From Thermoplasmatales archaeon (GTDB lineage Archaea > Thermoplasmatota > JASEFT01 > JAUWIS01), in NCBI GenBank assembly GCA_030019485.1, contig JASEEW010000013.1:1-17269 (forward strand): a DNA stretch of 17,269 bases, in the 5' to 3' direction. Each line of letters opens with the position of its first letter. Within the stretch, counting starts at the first letter, position 1. The position numbers and the translations under genes are program-made. The notes under the pieces were generated by a model. The model was not told the DNA's origin. It was given only the letters and a program-made list of their open reading frames with translations, and made no database searches. Positions 1-7,283 of this stretch are shown in pieces.

Positions 1-248
1 GCCTCCGCTTTCAGAAAAGACCCTGTTTCTCTGTAAGTAAGCCCGAATCTTATTTTGAACAAACAGGCTACTATCCTACCCTTTATTTTGTGCGGTGGTC
101 TACCAATCTTCTTCTCCTTCCAAGGCTTAGGTATCATTTTAACTACTTTATTTGCCTCTTCTAAAAACCACTTCACCTCATTTTTGCTTGCTAAATCCCA
201 GACTTTCCAGTTCGGCTTAAAATTTCTGTCTTTTTTCTTTTCTGTCAT
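1..248 (-). CDS. Transposase, N-terminal part (runs off the left edge)
   Basis: An open frame reads from the ATG at 248 leftward to base 1 without a stop, giving 82 codons. The protein starts MTEKKKDRNFKPNWKVWDLA, is rich in Lys/Arg, and contains a GRPPHKIKGR stretch followed by a helical segment ending FGLTYRETGSF. That pattern resembles the N-terminal helix-turn-helix/dimerisation region of IS4/IS5-type DDE transposases. The catalytic Asp/Glu residues would lie outside the window, so the family is tentative. A purine-rich GGGGTGGGAAG lies just before the ATG and can serve as ribosome binding site. The gene starts inside the tail of the interrupted beta-helix gene, so the element sits within that gene. 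Confidence 0.7.
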   Translation of the reverse strand, partial: MTEKKKDRNFKPNWKVWDLASKNEVKWFLEEANKVVKMIPKPWKEKKIGRPPHKIKGRIVACLFKIRFGLTYRETGSFLKAE

Positions 249-306
249 TCTTCCCACCCCATGTAGGAAATGGGATTACTCCCTCTTTACCTTTTCGGAC
301 AACGCC
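1..306 (-). mobile_element. End of an insertion sequence inserted in the beta-helix gene
   Basis: The repeat register of the beta-helix gene ends abruptly near 303-310. Each earlier turn reads SSNNNISTNHIYN, but the last reads SSNNNITG and then becomes an unrelated basic tail. From there to 248 lies a short leader and then the transposase start. The element end is therefore placed near 306, to within a few bases. Only one end is in the window, so terminal inverted repeats and target duplication cannot be checked. A small hairpin (CCCAT/ATGGG) sits just upstream of the transposase start. Confidence 0.55.
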
Positions 307-1830
307 TGTTATGTTGTTGTTCGAGGAATAGGCGAGACTGATGCCATCATCAGAGAAATAGAAGTAAGCATAACTGTTGTAAATATGGTTAGTGCTGATG
401 TTGTTGTTCGAAGAATACTCGAGATAGATGCCATCCCAATTGTTGTAAATATGGTTAGTGCTGATGTTGTTGTTAGAGGAAGAGGAAAGATGGATGCCAT
501 AAGAATTGGTATAAGAAGTTACATTTTTGATTTTGCCGTTTATAACATTGAGAAGGTAGATACCCTCATAGTATCGAGCACCATGCTCGTACCCGTCATG
601 AATTACACAATCCCTTATTATGAAATATACATCTGTATCCCTTATCTCAATCCCATTAGCACCACCCGCATTTATATCCCAGTTCTCTATGATGTATGGG
701 TCAATTTCCGTACCATTGCCTGAAACCACACCGTTTGCTTCTGTGAAATCTGAGTTGCCGTTGATGGATATTGGATCATGCGAATAGGGATACACAGTGT
801 CTATTTTCAAAACAAAATAACTACTCCATCCACTCCAAGCATCATGATTATCCTTTGTCTTAACCCTCCAGTACCAGACACCGTCTGGTATCGCTGTAGC
901 AGGAGTATATGATGAAATATTGGAAACTGTTTCATTTGTGTATTCTGGTGATGAGAAATCAGAATTATTATCTGCCTGCCACATAAAGCCACCCTGAGTA
1001 TCACCTGCATTCGGGTCGCTGAATGCCCATGTAAATGTTGGTGTGCCTGTAGGTATCCAAGCATTATTTGCAGGTGCAGTTAATGTCGGTAGATTCGGCA
1101 TTTGATTTGTATACCAGTTATCAGAAGAAGATGCTGTTCCCCAAGTGTTCGGCCTGTAGAAATCATCGTATTCCGATGGTGAGTGCCAATAATAAAATCC
1201 TACAGGGCTCGTACCATAATCCTTTATTAGGAAGTCGAGTCCAATTGTTTTTGCAGTACCGGCAGTAACTCCTACTTTAGCATATGGTATTGCAAACTCA
1301 GCACTCCATGCAGTTGCAGTAGAAGTTGCTTTTGCATTCCAGTCATCAGATAATATTATTGAACCGCCCCACTCCCCAGCACTAGCAGCGTACTCCATAT
1401 ATAGGTCATCACGAGATATTATCAACCTAAAATCACCAGTCTGCGGCTCAGTATCTTTACTGTTATCAAGGTCTAAAAGAACTTCAATTCGATCGCTGAA
1501 CCCGTCATCAGTAACATCAGGAACCTCAAACCCAATACATAATTTTGTGCCATCATGCTTTAGATAGACATGGGCAGTAGCGCCGCCTGTGACACTAATA
1601 TCAAGAGAAGCCGCATCGTCCCACTCACCAGCACTAAGTGTCCCATCAATTGTTGGTGTAGTACCAGCAGTAACATCAACAATGCTTTTTATCCCTTTCT
1701 CTGCATTTCCCGCGCTCATATTCTGAGTATTCATGCCAACAAACACAGCAAAGACCGTAACAAAAACAGCTATGATTGGTATTGCTTTCGTTCCAACCCC
1801 AAAAACCGCAGTTACCCTTTTCATTTCCAT
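217..1830 (-). CDS. Secreted parallel beta-helix (NosD-like) protein, 3' end cut off by an IS
   Basis: The protein begins with a short basic segment and a hydrophobic stretch (about residues 14-34), a likely signal peptide or anchor. Residues about 50-240 resemble a sugar-binding CBM9/DOMON-like domain found in surface proteins (TIDGTLSAGEWDDA at its start). Residues about 245-345 look like a fibronectin-III-type segment (WYWRVKTKDNHDAWSGW). From about 385 there are right-handed beta-helix repeats of about 22 residues with the SSNNNIS signature of NosD/PbH1 proteins. The repeats stop abruptly and the last 28 or so residues come from IS sequence, so the protein has lost its C-terminal part. 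Start: ATG at 1830 is preferred; GTG 1833 and ATG 1824 are in frame. The likely role is an extracellular carbohydrate-binding or surface protein; the substrate is unknown. Confidence 0.75.
   Translation of the reverse strand: MEMKRVTAVFGVGTKAIPIIAVFVTVFAVFVGMNTQNMSAGNAEKGIKSIVDVTAGTTPTIDGTLSAGEWDDAASLDISVTGGATAHVYLKHDGTKLCIGFEVPDVTDDGFSDRIEVLLDLDNSKDTEPQTGDFRLIISRDDLYMEYAASAGEWGGSIILSDDWNAKATSTATAWSAEFAIPYAKVGVTAGTAKTIGLDFLIKDYGTSPVGFYYWHSPSEYDDFYRPNTWGTASSSDNWYTNQMPNLPTLTAPANNAWIPTGTPTFTWAFSDPNAGDTQGGFMWQADNNSDFSSPEYTNETVSNISSYTPATAIPDGVWYWRVKTKDNHDAWSGWSSYFVLKIDTVYPYSHDPISINGNSDFTEANGVVSGNGTEIDPYIIENWDINAGGANGIEIRDTDVYFIIRDCVIHDGYEHGARYYEGIYLLNVINGKIKNVTSYTNSYGIHLSSSSNNNISTNHIYNNWDGIYLEYSSNNNISTNHIYNSYAYFYFSDDGISLAYSSNNNITGVVRKGKEGVIPFPTWGGKNDRKEKRQKF
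375..474 (-). repeat. Direct repeat encoding beta-helix turns (66-bp period)
   Basis: A 34-base stretch at 375-408 recurs identically at 441-474. The 66-bp offset is 22 codons, one turn of a parallel beta-helix. A partial third copy lies at about 307-320, next to the IS junction. The nucleotide identity shows recent duplication, or gene conversion, inside the coding repeats. Confidence 0.8.
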
Positions 1831-1855
1831 CACTGAGAAATAATATGGTTTGCTC

Positions 1856-1864
1856 TAATATAAA
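1856..1864 (-). promoter_or_regulatory. TATA box of the beta-helix gene
   Basis: On the minus strand the sequence TTTATATTA is centred near 1860. That is about 26 nt before GTG 1833 and 30 nt before ATG 1830. Archaeal TATA boxes act about 26 nt upstream of the transcription start, so the transcript would have little or no leader. Confidence 0.5.
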
Positions 1865-1908
1865 CCTTTGTCAGAAGATTGGGAAAATACACAAGTTTTA
1901 GCTATTCA

Positions 1909-2835
1909 CTATACCTCTATTTTCTTTATTCTGAAAAGCAGTGAAGGATGATGTTTTAACTCATTCCTGTCTTTAAACAGAAGGTCTGGTTCTATCTTTC
2001 TTTCACCCCAAAATCTTTTCAGGAATAGTTTTTCACTGTTTGTAAGTTCAAGTATTTTGTTTAGAAAATTCTCTGTCTCTACTATAAGCGCATTTTGTGT
2101 TCTCTCCCTGTGTCTCAGGAACTGGTTAAGCTCCCTGACAATATCTTTTTGACTGTATCTTCTGATTTTATCTATGAGCATTTGTTTGCTGAGCTTTTTG
2201 TTTGTCATACAGGAGTAGAATACAACAAGTTTTCTTGCTAAGTTTATGCTGAACGACTGTTTCTGTATTTCACACAGGTCGTAAATATCCCGCACAGCCA
2301 TCCTCTCTATTACCGCCTTCATTTTCATTGCGGTCAATTCTTCAAATCTGTATGTTGATATGGAAAATGTTGGGATATCCGGGAATGGCGATGAAAACTT
2401 TTTGTTAATCCTTCCCAGCACAGGAATTCTGTTTAAGAAGTTGACTTCTATTTTTACCCTGTCTTTAAACCCCCTTATTGATTCATACCTTATGTAGCCT
2501 CTTGCCATGATGTATGACTGAGAGCGCAGTTCATATTTGTATCCAAGTTTTTCTGTTAGATTTTTGATGGTTTTTAGTATTTCCGGTCTGAGAACTTGCA
2601 TTTTCTCTTTTGATGCTGCGCCTGTGAAATTGAAATCCAAGTCTATGGAGAGGCGCGGCATGTTTAGATACAGAAAGTTTAATGCTGATCCACCTTTCAA
2701 CGTAAGATTTCTTCTCAGTGTTTTGTTGCTTTCAACAGTGTATAGCATCCTTGTTAGGTGGTATACCTTTTCAAGGAGGTCTATGTTGAAGCCTGTGTCT
2801 CTTTGTACCTGTTCGAAGTCTCTCTGCCTAAGCAT
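1909..2835 (-). CDS. abiEii: AbiEii-family nucleotidyltransferase toxin
   Basis: This 308-residue protein has the hallmarks of the AbiEii/AbiGii (DUF1814) nucleotidyltransferases. LKGGSALNFLY lies at residues 46-56 and RLSIDLDF at 61-68, with the metal-binding pair D65/D67. VKIEVNF follows at 127-133, and AMKMKAVIERMAVRDIYDL at about 169-187 matches the conserved Lys and RDxxDL motif. Length is normal for the family. Characterised members transfer nucleotides to tRNA or other targets and arrest growth; some serve in phage defence by abortive infection. The start codon overlaps the end of the upstream antitoxin gene by 8 nt, so the two are translationally coupled. All recognisable motifs are intact, so an active enzyme is expected. 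The target cannot be read from sequence. Confidence 0.85.
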   Translation of the reverse strand: MLRQRDFEQVQRDTGFNIDLLEKVYHLTRMLYTVESNKTLRRNLTLKGGSALNFLYLNMPRLSIDLDFNFTGAASKEKMQVLRPEILKTIKNLTEKLGYKYELRSQSYIMARGYIRYESIRGFKDRVKIEVNFLNRIPVLGRINKKFSSPFPDIPTFSISTYRFEELTAMKMKAVIERMAVRDIYDLCEIQKQSFSINLARKLVVFYSCMTNKKLSKQMLIDKIRRYSQKDIVRELNQFLRHRERTQNALIVETENFLNKILELTNSEKLFLKRFWGERKIEPDLLFKDRNELKHHPSLLFRIKKIEV

Positions 2836-3637
2836 TCTCTACAGCCTCCATAATTTTTTCAGGCACGACTATGCGCCATGTTCTGGAGTATTTTCCCTTC
2901 TTTTTTTCGTCAAAGTAGTATGTATTTTTTGATGTTTTTTTCTTTAGTGCTTTGATGAATTGTTCTGGTACATTTATGTTATCCTGCAGTTTTTCGAAAA
3001 TGTATCCCATTCTGTGTATCATGATTTTTTCATTAAATATTTCTATGTATTCTAGGAGTTTTTTCCAGTTTACTGTTTCCAGGTCAAGCAGGCATAGTAT
3101 TATTTCCTGCCATCCTCCTGCATATTCGGGTCTGTCAAAAATGTCTGCAACTGTCCTTTCAATACTGGCTACTGGTATCTTATGATGCATGTACTCAGTG
3201 TTTTTGAAGCCGAAAAACCTTTTAGGTATCACCCTTATGAATCTGATCCTGCAATCATGATAGATTATATCTTTCTGATGTTTTGCTGAGGATATATAAA
3301 CCTCTTTTGTGTATCTTTGTCCAAGACCATGAAGGTTGAGTGCAGTGTAGTATGAGAAGAAATACGATTTTGTGATGCTACTTCCAATCAGGATAGGATC
3401 CTCTGTGTATTTGCCTTTTCGTAGCAATACTGTTTGCGGGATTTTCACATACAGACCGGCTTTCACTCGCTCACAAGCACTTTTTTTCACCATGTCATAA
3501 ACAAGTTTTCTGGCATGATATGATGAAATGTTTAATATGCGAGTAACATCTTTTACAGTAAAGACTCTCTGGTCTTTTTCCTCCAGTTTGAAGTACAGCA
3601 TCTGCTCCAGTCCTGACATCTTCTTGAACCCCATCAT
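2828..3637 (-). CDS. abiEi: AbiEi-type antitoxin / winged-helix transcriptional regulator
   Basis: The N-terminal 70 or so residues form a winged helix-turn-helix (FTVKDVTRILNISSYHARKL, then KAGLYVKIP as the wing). They are followed by the AbiEi-type C-terminal domain with SSITKSYFFSYYTALNLHGL and RIRFIRVIP, where the regulator resembles a restriction-like fold. AbiEi proteins repress their own promoter and neutralise the AbiEii partner, here encoded immediately downstream with an 8-nt overlap. The frame could extend to a TTG at 3688. I chose ATG 3637 (ATG 3634 and 3619 are alternatives) because a TATA box lies about 25 nt before it, predicting a leaderless mRNA. From ATG 3637 the protein is 269 residues. 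Confidence 0.75.
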   Translation of the reverse strand: MMGFKKMSGLEQMLYFKLEEKDQRVFTVKDVTRILNISSYHARKLVYDMVKKSACERVKAGLYVKIPQTVLLRKGKYTEDPILIGSSITKSYFFSYYTALNLHGLGQRYTKEVYISSAKHQKDIIYHDCRIRFIRVIPKRFFGFKNTEYMHHKIPVASIERTVADIFDRPEYAGGWQEIILCLLDLETVNWKKLLEYIEIFNEKIMIHRMGYIFEKLQDNINVPEQFIKALKKKTSKNTYYFDEKKKGKYSRTWRIVVPEKIMEAVENA

Positions 3638-3656
3638 TTTCTTAATGTATTTACAG

Positions 3657-3664
3657 AAATATAA
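3657..3664 (-). promoter_or_regulatory. TATA box of the AbiE operon
   Basis: TTATATTT on the minus strand is centred at 3660, 23-26 nt ahead of the ATG pair at 3637/3634. It supports those starts over the upstream TTG at 3688, which would lie ahead of the transcription start. Confidence 0.55.
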
Positions 3665-3735
3665 CTGTTTTGGTAATGTATAGGACAATCAAATAAGAAA
3701 ATTGGGTTTTCCATCCAATGCATCAACCCCAGCCT

Positions 3736-3796
3736 TAATCATGAGCGATGCGAATGATTATACGAGGATTCGCCAAAGGCGATTCCGAAGTATAAT
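3736..3796. repeat. Overlapping hairpins in the divergent intergenic region
   Basis: Two mutually exclusive inverted repeats share bases 3757-3760. TAATCAT (3736-3742) pairs with ATGATTA (3754-3760). ATTATAC (3757-3763) pairs with GTATAAT (3790-3796) and encloses GGATTCGCC/GGCGATTCC (8 of 9 bases pair) around an AAA loop. The structure lies between the divergent AbiE operon and the pyrophosphatase gene, upstream of both TATA boxes, so it is neither a terminator nor coding. It could be a regulator binding site or a decayed mobile repeat. Confidence 0.5.
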
Positions 3797-3819
3797 TTCT
3801 CTTCAACCAAACCATAAAC

Positions 3820-3826
3820 ATTATAT
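3820..3826 (+). promoter_or_regulatory. TATA box of the membrane pyrophosphatase gene
   Basis: ATTATAT is centred near 3823. Transcription would start near 3849, giving a leader of about 9 nt that includes GGTGA (3849-3853) shortly before the ATG at 3858. Confidence 0.45.
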
Positions 3827-3857
3827 CACGACATGGCAATACCAAAACGGTGAATAA

Positions 3858-5942
3858 ATGGATTTAACAGTACTGAGGTCAGTTGACCCAATGTATGGAG
3901 CGGTGACAGCAAGTCTTTTAGGACTAATTTTTGTTATTTTCCTGGTCAGGTATGTTCTGAAGCAGGATGAGGGCTCTGACAAAATAAAGGAAATATCAGG
4001 AGCGATTAAGGAAGGTGCCCTGGCGTTTCTGCACAGGGAGTACAAAATACTGGGTGTTTTTGTTATAGCTGTCGCAGTTCTTCTTTGGGCAGTGCCTGGA
4101 CTTGGATGGCGCCAGTCTTTCTCATTTATGTTTGGTGCTTTATGCTCAGTGGGCGCGGGCTACCTCGGCATGAACATGGCTGTGCGCTCAAATGGGAGAA
4201 CAGCAAATGCTGCAAAGAAAAGTCTGAATGAGGGATTGAAGGTTTCTTTCAGAGGAGGGGCTGTGATGGGGATGTTTGTCGTATCTATAGGTGTTCTCGG
4301 CTTATCCCTGCTTTATTTTGTGTTTCATACCAGTCCTGATTTTATTTCTATTATTCCTGCGTATGGGTTTGGGGCATCATCAGTGGCATTGTTTGCAAGG
4401 GTTGGAGGCGGGATATACACAAAAGGGGCTGACGCTGCGGCTGACCTCGTAGGAAAAGTGGAAAAGGGCATTCCTGAGGATGACCCTAGGAATGCTGCTG
4501 TGATTGCTGATTTTGTTGGTGACAATGTTGGTGATGTTGCCGGGATGGGCGCTGACCTTTTTGAATCATACGTTGATTCAATCATTGCAACAATGACGCT
4601 TTGTGTTATCGCTGTAACCTTTGGATATGCTGCTGATGAGCCTACGGCATGGCATCTTCCAATGATGGTGGCAGCAGGAGGGATTGTTGCATCAATCATT
4701 GGAATATTCATGGTCAGGGTTGGTGAAAAACCTGAAATGAAAGCACTGCTCACCGCCCTCCGCAGGGGCACATTCTCAGCAGCAGTGTTCACCGCTATTT
4801 TTTCATTCCTTGCAGTGTACTATCTGAAAGCTGATTTGGGAATATTCTGGGCAGTTCTTGCCGGATTAATTGCAGGCATCCTGATTGGGGAAAGCACAAA
4901 CTATTTCACCTCTTACGCATACCTGCCAACAAGGAAAATTTCTGAGGCTTCCATAACAGGCGCTGGAACAAACATAATAAGAGGATTTTCAAACGGTCTG
5001 CTCAGCACGGCATTCCCGCTTCTCATAGTGGCATTTGCAGTTCTTGCTGCCTATAAATTTGCTGGTTTTTATGGTATTGCCATATCTGGGATAGGGATGC
5101 TTTCCACACTGGGCATCAGTCTGGCAACAGATGCATATGGTCCTGTTGCTGACAACGCTGGCGGGATTGTTGAAATGTCAGGGCTTGGGGAGGAAATCAG
5201 GAAAAGAACAGACGCCCTTGACTCCTTAGGAAACACAACCGCTGCAACAGGTAAAGGATTTGCGATAGGCTCAGCTGCTTTAACCGCATTAGCTTTGATG
5301 CTGTCTTATACCATGGCTGTTGGAATTGTTGAAGTCAAAGAAGAAACGCTTGTCCTGTCCACTCCTTTATCAAGCAGTTTCCTCAGCCCCCATGTCATGG
5401 CAGGGATGTTTATTGGAATCATACTGCCCGCGGTCTTCTGCGCCTTAACACTTTCTGCTGCAGGAAAGAACAGTTTTGTGATAATTGAGGAGGTCAGGCG
5501 TCAGTTCAGGGAAATTCCCGGGTTGATGGAGGGCACAGCAAAACCAGAGTATGGAAAATGCGTTGACATCTCCACAAAAGGGGCTTTAAAGATGATGATT
5601 CTTCCTTCCTTGATGGCTATTGTCGCGCCATTGTTGGTTGGATTTATGCTTGGGAAATATGCGCTCGGCGGTTTTTTAATAGGGGCGATAGGATGCGGGT
5701 TCATGCTCGCAGTAACAATGGCTAACGCAGGAGGTTCATGGGACAATGCTAAAAAATGGATTGAATCCGGGAATTTTGGAGGAAAAGGCTCTGATGCCCA
5801 TAAAGCAAGCGTGATTGGTGACACAGTTGGTGACCCCATGAAGGACACCGCAGGCCCTTCTTTAAATATTATGATAAAACTCATGTCAGTAATTTCCCTG
5901 GTTTTTGCCAGTGTTTTTGCGCACTGTAACGGTCTCATATAA
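3858..5942 (+). CDS. hppA: Membrane-bound ion-translocating pyrophosphatase
   Basis: This 694-residue polytopic protein splits pyrophosphate and pumps cations across the membrane. The family signatures are present: ADLVGKVEKGIPEDDPRN (195-212), DFVGDNVGDVAGMGADLF (218-235), the DAYGPVADNAGGI region near 425, and GDTVGDPMKDTAGPSLN near the C-terminus; these supply the Mg-PPi ligands. NTTAATGKGF has Ala462 and Gly465 where K+-independent enzymes carry Lys and Thr, so K+ dependence is predicted. In helix 6, Glu236 (DLFESYVDS) occupies the position typical of Na+-pumping members, and the usual H+-pump Glu is Asp240. Na+ transport, possibly with H+, is therefore plausible but not proven. Length and topology are normal. 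It lies 67 nt upstream of rpo7, which has its own TATA box. Confidence 0.95.
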   Translation: MDLTVLRSVDPMYGAVTASLLGLIFVIFLVRYVLKQDEGSDKIKEISGAIKEGALAFLHREYKILGVFVIAVAVLLWAVPGLGWRQSFSFMFGALCSVGAGYLGMNMAVRSNGRTANAAKKSLNEGLKVSFRGGAVMGMFVVSIGVLGLSLLYFVFHTSPDFISIIPAYGFGASSVALFARVGGGIYTKGADAAADLVGKVEKGIPEDDPRNAAVIADFVGDNVGDVAGMGADLFESYVDSIIATMTLCVIAVTFGYAADEPTAWHLPMMVAAGGIVASIIGIFMVRVGEKPEMKALLTALRRGTFSAAVFTAIFSFLAVYYLKADLGIFWAVLAGLIAGILIGESTNYFTSYAYLPTRKISEASITGAGTNIIRGFSNGLLSTAFPLLIVAFAVLAAYKFAGFYGIAISGIGMLSTLGISLATDAYGPVADNAGGIVEMSGLGEEIRKRTDALDSLGNTTAATGKGFAIGSAALTALALMLSYTMAVGIVEVKEETLVLSTPLSSSFLSPHVMAGMFIGIILPAVFCALTLSAAGKNSFVIIEEVRRQFREIPGLMEGTAKPEYGKCVDISTKGALKMMILPSLMAIVAPLLVGFMLGKYALGGFLIGAIGCGFMLAVTMANAGGSWDNAKKWIESGNFGGKGSDAHKASVIGDTVGDPMKDTAGPSLNIMIKLMSVISLVFASVFAHCNGLI

Positions 5943-5952
5943 ATGCAAAAAG

Positions 5953-5959
5953 ATATATA
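5953..5959 (+). promoter_or_regulatory. TATA box of the rpo7 operon
   Basis: ATATATA is centred at 5956. Transcription would begin near 5982 and leave a leader of about 28 nt carrying GAGTGAT (6000-6006), a match to the archaeal Shine-Dalgarno core, before the ATG at 6010. Confidence 0.5.
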
Positions 5960-6009
5960 GAAAGCAGTAGATACCAAAGCAAGAACATTTTGAAAAAAAG
6001 AGTGATAGT

Positions 6010-6606
6010 ATGTATATGATGATAGAAAAAGAGGAAACAGTCAGGATTCCGCCTGAAAAGCTGAACGAGAAATTGGATGAAATTGTAGAAACACTCGCTA
6101 GGGAAAACTTTGAGGGAAGAATGGCAAACGGCGCACTCACACTCCTTGTTACCGATGTCAACGGGGCTGGTGAGGGGAAAATAGTGCATGGTGACGGGGG
6201 AGTTTATCAAAAGGTAAAATTTAATGCCCTTGTCCTCAAACCTGAAATGCAGGAAATCATTGATGGGTTTGTCTGTGAGGTTCTGAGTTTTGGCGCCTTC
6301 ATCAGGTTTGGACCGCTGGACGGTCTTGCCCACATAAGTCAGATACTTGATGACAGAATAAATTTTGACAGCGGCAATCAGAGGCTGGTTGGCAAGACAG
6401 GAAAAAAGGAGCTGAGGGCTGGGGATATGGTAAGGGCAAGGATTGTTACATTGAGCCTGAATGAGATAAACCCAAGGGAGAGCAGGATTGGTCTTACAAT
6501 GAGGCAGAGCGGTTTGGGCAAATTAGAATGGATTGAGGAGAGCAGGAAGAAAGAAGAAGGAGCAGGGAAGGATGAAGGAAAAAAGAAAAAAAAGGTGAAA
6601 AAATGA
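6010..6606 (+). CDS. rpo7: RNA polymerase subunit Rpo7 (subunit E')
   Basis: Rpo7 forms the stalk of archaeal RNA polymerase with Rpo4 and binds emerging RNA. The N-terminal tip-associated domain (residues 1 to about 80, with EETVRIPPEKL near the start) is followed by an S1 OB-fold (IIDGFVCEVLSFGAFIRFGP, GLAHISQI) and a late strand with IGLTMRQSGLG. The family typically begins with Met-Tyr, which supports the ATG at 6010. The protein ends in about 25 mostly charged residues (EESRKKEEGAGKDEG, then a Lys run), a tail longer than usual. Its TGA overlaps the spt4 start in ATGA, so the two are co-translated. Confidence 0.93.
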   Translation: MYMMIEKEETVRIPPEKLNEKLDEIVETLARENFEGRMANGALTLLVTDVNGAGEGKIVHGDGGVYQKVKFNALVLKPEMQEIIDGFVCEVLSFGAFIRFGPLDGLAHISQILDDRINFDSGNQRLVGKTGKKELRAGDMVRARIVTLSLNEINPRESRIGLTMRQSGLGKLEWIEESRKKEEGAGKDEGKKKKKVKK

Positions 6607-6779
6607 AAGCCTGCAAAAACTGTCACCTGCTCACAGAACAGGGGAAATGCCCAAGATGCGGCAGTTCTCTTTCAAAGGACTGGAAAGGCTATCTGGTAAT
6701 AATGGATTATTCAAGGTCAAAAATTGCAAAAAAAATGAACATAGATGTTAACGGAAAGTTTGCGCTGAGAGTGAGATGA
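6603..6779 (+). CDS. spt4: Transcription elongation factor Spt4 (RpoE'')
   Basis: A 58-residue zinc-ribbon protein. ACKNCHLLTEQGKCPRCGSS carries the CX2C-X9-CX2C zinc site. DWKGYLVIMD follows, the strand that pairs with the Spt5 NGN domain, then SKIAKKMNIDVNGKFALRVR, the typical family ending. Spt4 with Spt5 closes the RNA polymerase clamp and promotes processivity. The start ATG shares bases with the stop of rpo7, an arrangement common in archaea. Confidence 0.95.
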   Translation: MKACKNCHLLTEQGKCPRCGSSLSKDWKGYLVIMDYSRSKIAKKMNIDVNGKFALRVR

Positions 6780-6780
6780 A

Positions 6781-7278
6781 TTGTACGTACTACCAGAATC
6801 ACTTAGGAATGAACTGAAAAAACCCCTTGGAAAAGTAGTGGATAAAAACAGGATAATGGATGAGATAAAAAACAGAAAAATTACAGTGATTGGTGATGCT
6901 GTAGCAATAACAGTGTATGAAAAGGGGGTTGTTCCTGACCTGACAGTGGTTGACTTCAAAATCATGAGAAAAGAATTAAAAGGGTTAAGGGAAAAAGTTT
7001 CAAATATAGGCGACAAGGTGGTCAGGGTAAGCAACCCTGCTGGCACCATAACAGATGAGCTGTGGCAGGCGGTTGAGGATGCATATAATGGGAATGAGAA
7101 AACAAGGATTGAGGTGACAGGTGAGGAGGACCTTGCTGCGTTACCGTGCATTTTCCTTGCGCCGGAAAACAGTGTTGTTGCTTACGGGCTGCCTGGTAAG
7201 GGAATTGTTGCTGTTGAGGTTACCCATGGAAAAAAACAATTAGTAGGAAAGGTATTAGGAAAAATGCGACAGGGGTGA
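6781..7278 (+). CDS. GTP-dependent dephospho-CoA kinase family (DUF359)
   Basis: This 165-residue protein matches the archaeal DUF359 family, whose Thermococcus member phosphorylates dephospho-CoA with GTP, the last step of CoA synthesis. Visible motifs are VIGDAVA (36-42), PDLTVVDFK (52-60; D58 and K60), NPAGTITDELW (85-95), VTGEEDLAALP (112-122) and VVAYGLPGKGIVAVEV (132-147). The best start is TTG at 6781, one base after the spt4 stop: it gives the typical family N-terminus MYVLPESLRNELKKPLG, and no in-frame ATG lies near enough. The TGA overlaps GTG 7275 at the head of the next gene. A cofactor gene between transcription and ribosome genes is a known archaeal arrangement. Confidence 0.88.
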   Translation: MYVLPESLRNELKKPLGKVVDKNRIMDEIKNRKITVIGDAVAITVYEKGVVPDLTVVDFKIMRKELKGLREKVSNIGDKVVRVSNPAGTITDELWQAVEDAYNGNEKTRIEVTGEEDLAALPCIFLAPENSVVAYGLPGKGIVAVEVTHGKKQLVGKVLGKMRQG

Positions 7279-7283
7279 GAAAC

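Noticed and set aside
55..723. Plus-strand open frame of 222 codons
   Set aside because: It is antisense to the repeat-rich beta-helix gene and the transposase start; its repeats mirror the beta-helix codons and no domain is recognisable.
3638..3688. TTG 3688 as the start of the AbiEi gene
   Set aside because: It lies upstream of the TATA box that fits ATG 3637/3634, so it would not be transcribed from that promoter.
4325..4792. Minus-strand frame of 155 codons opposite hppA
   Set aside because: It lies wholly inside the well-conserved pyrophosphatase gene and shows no own promoter or family features.
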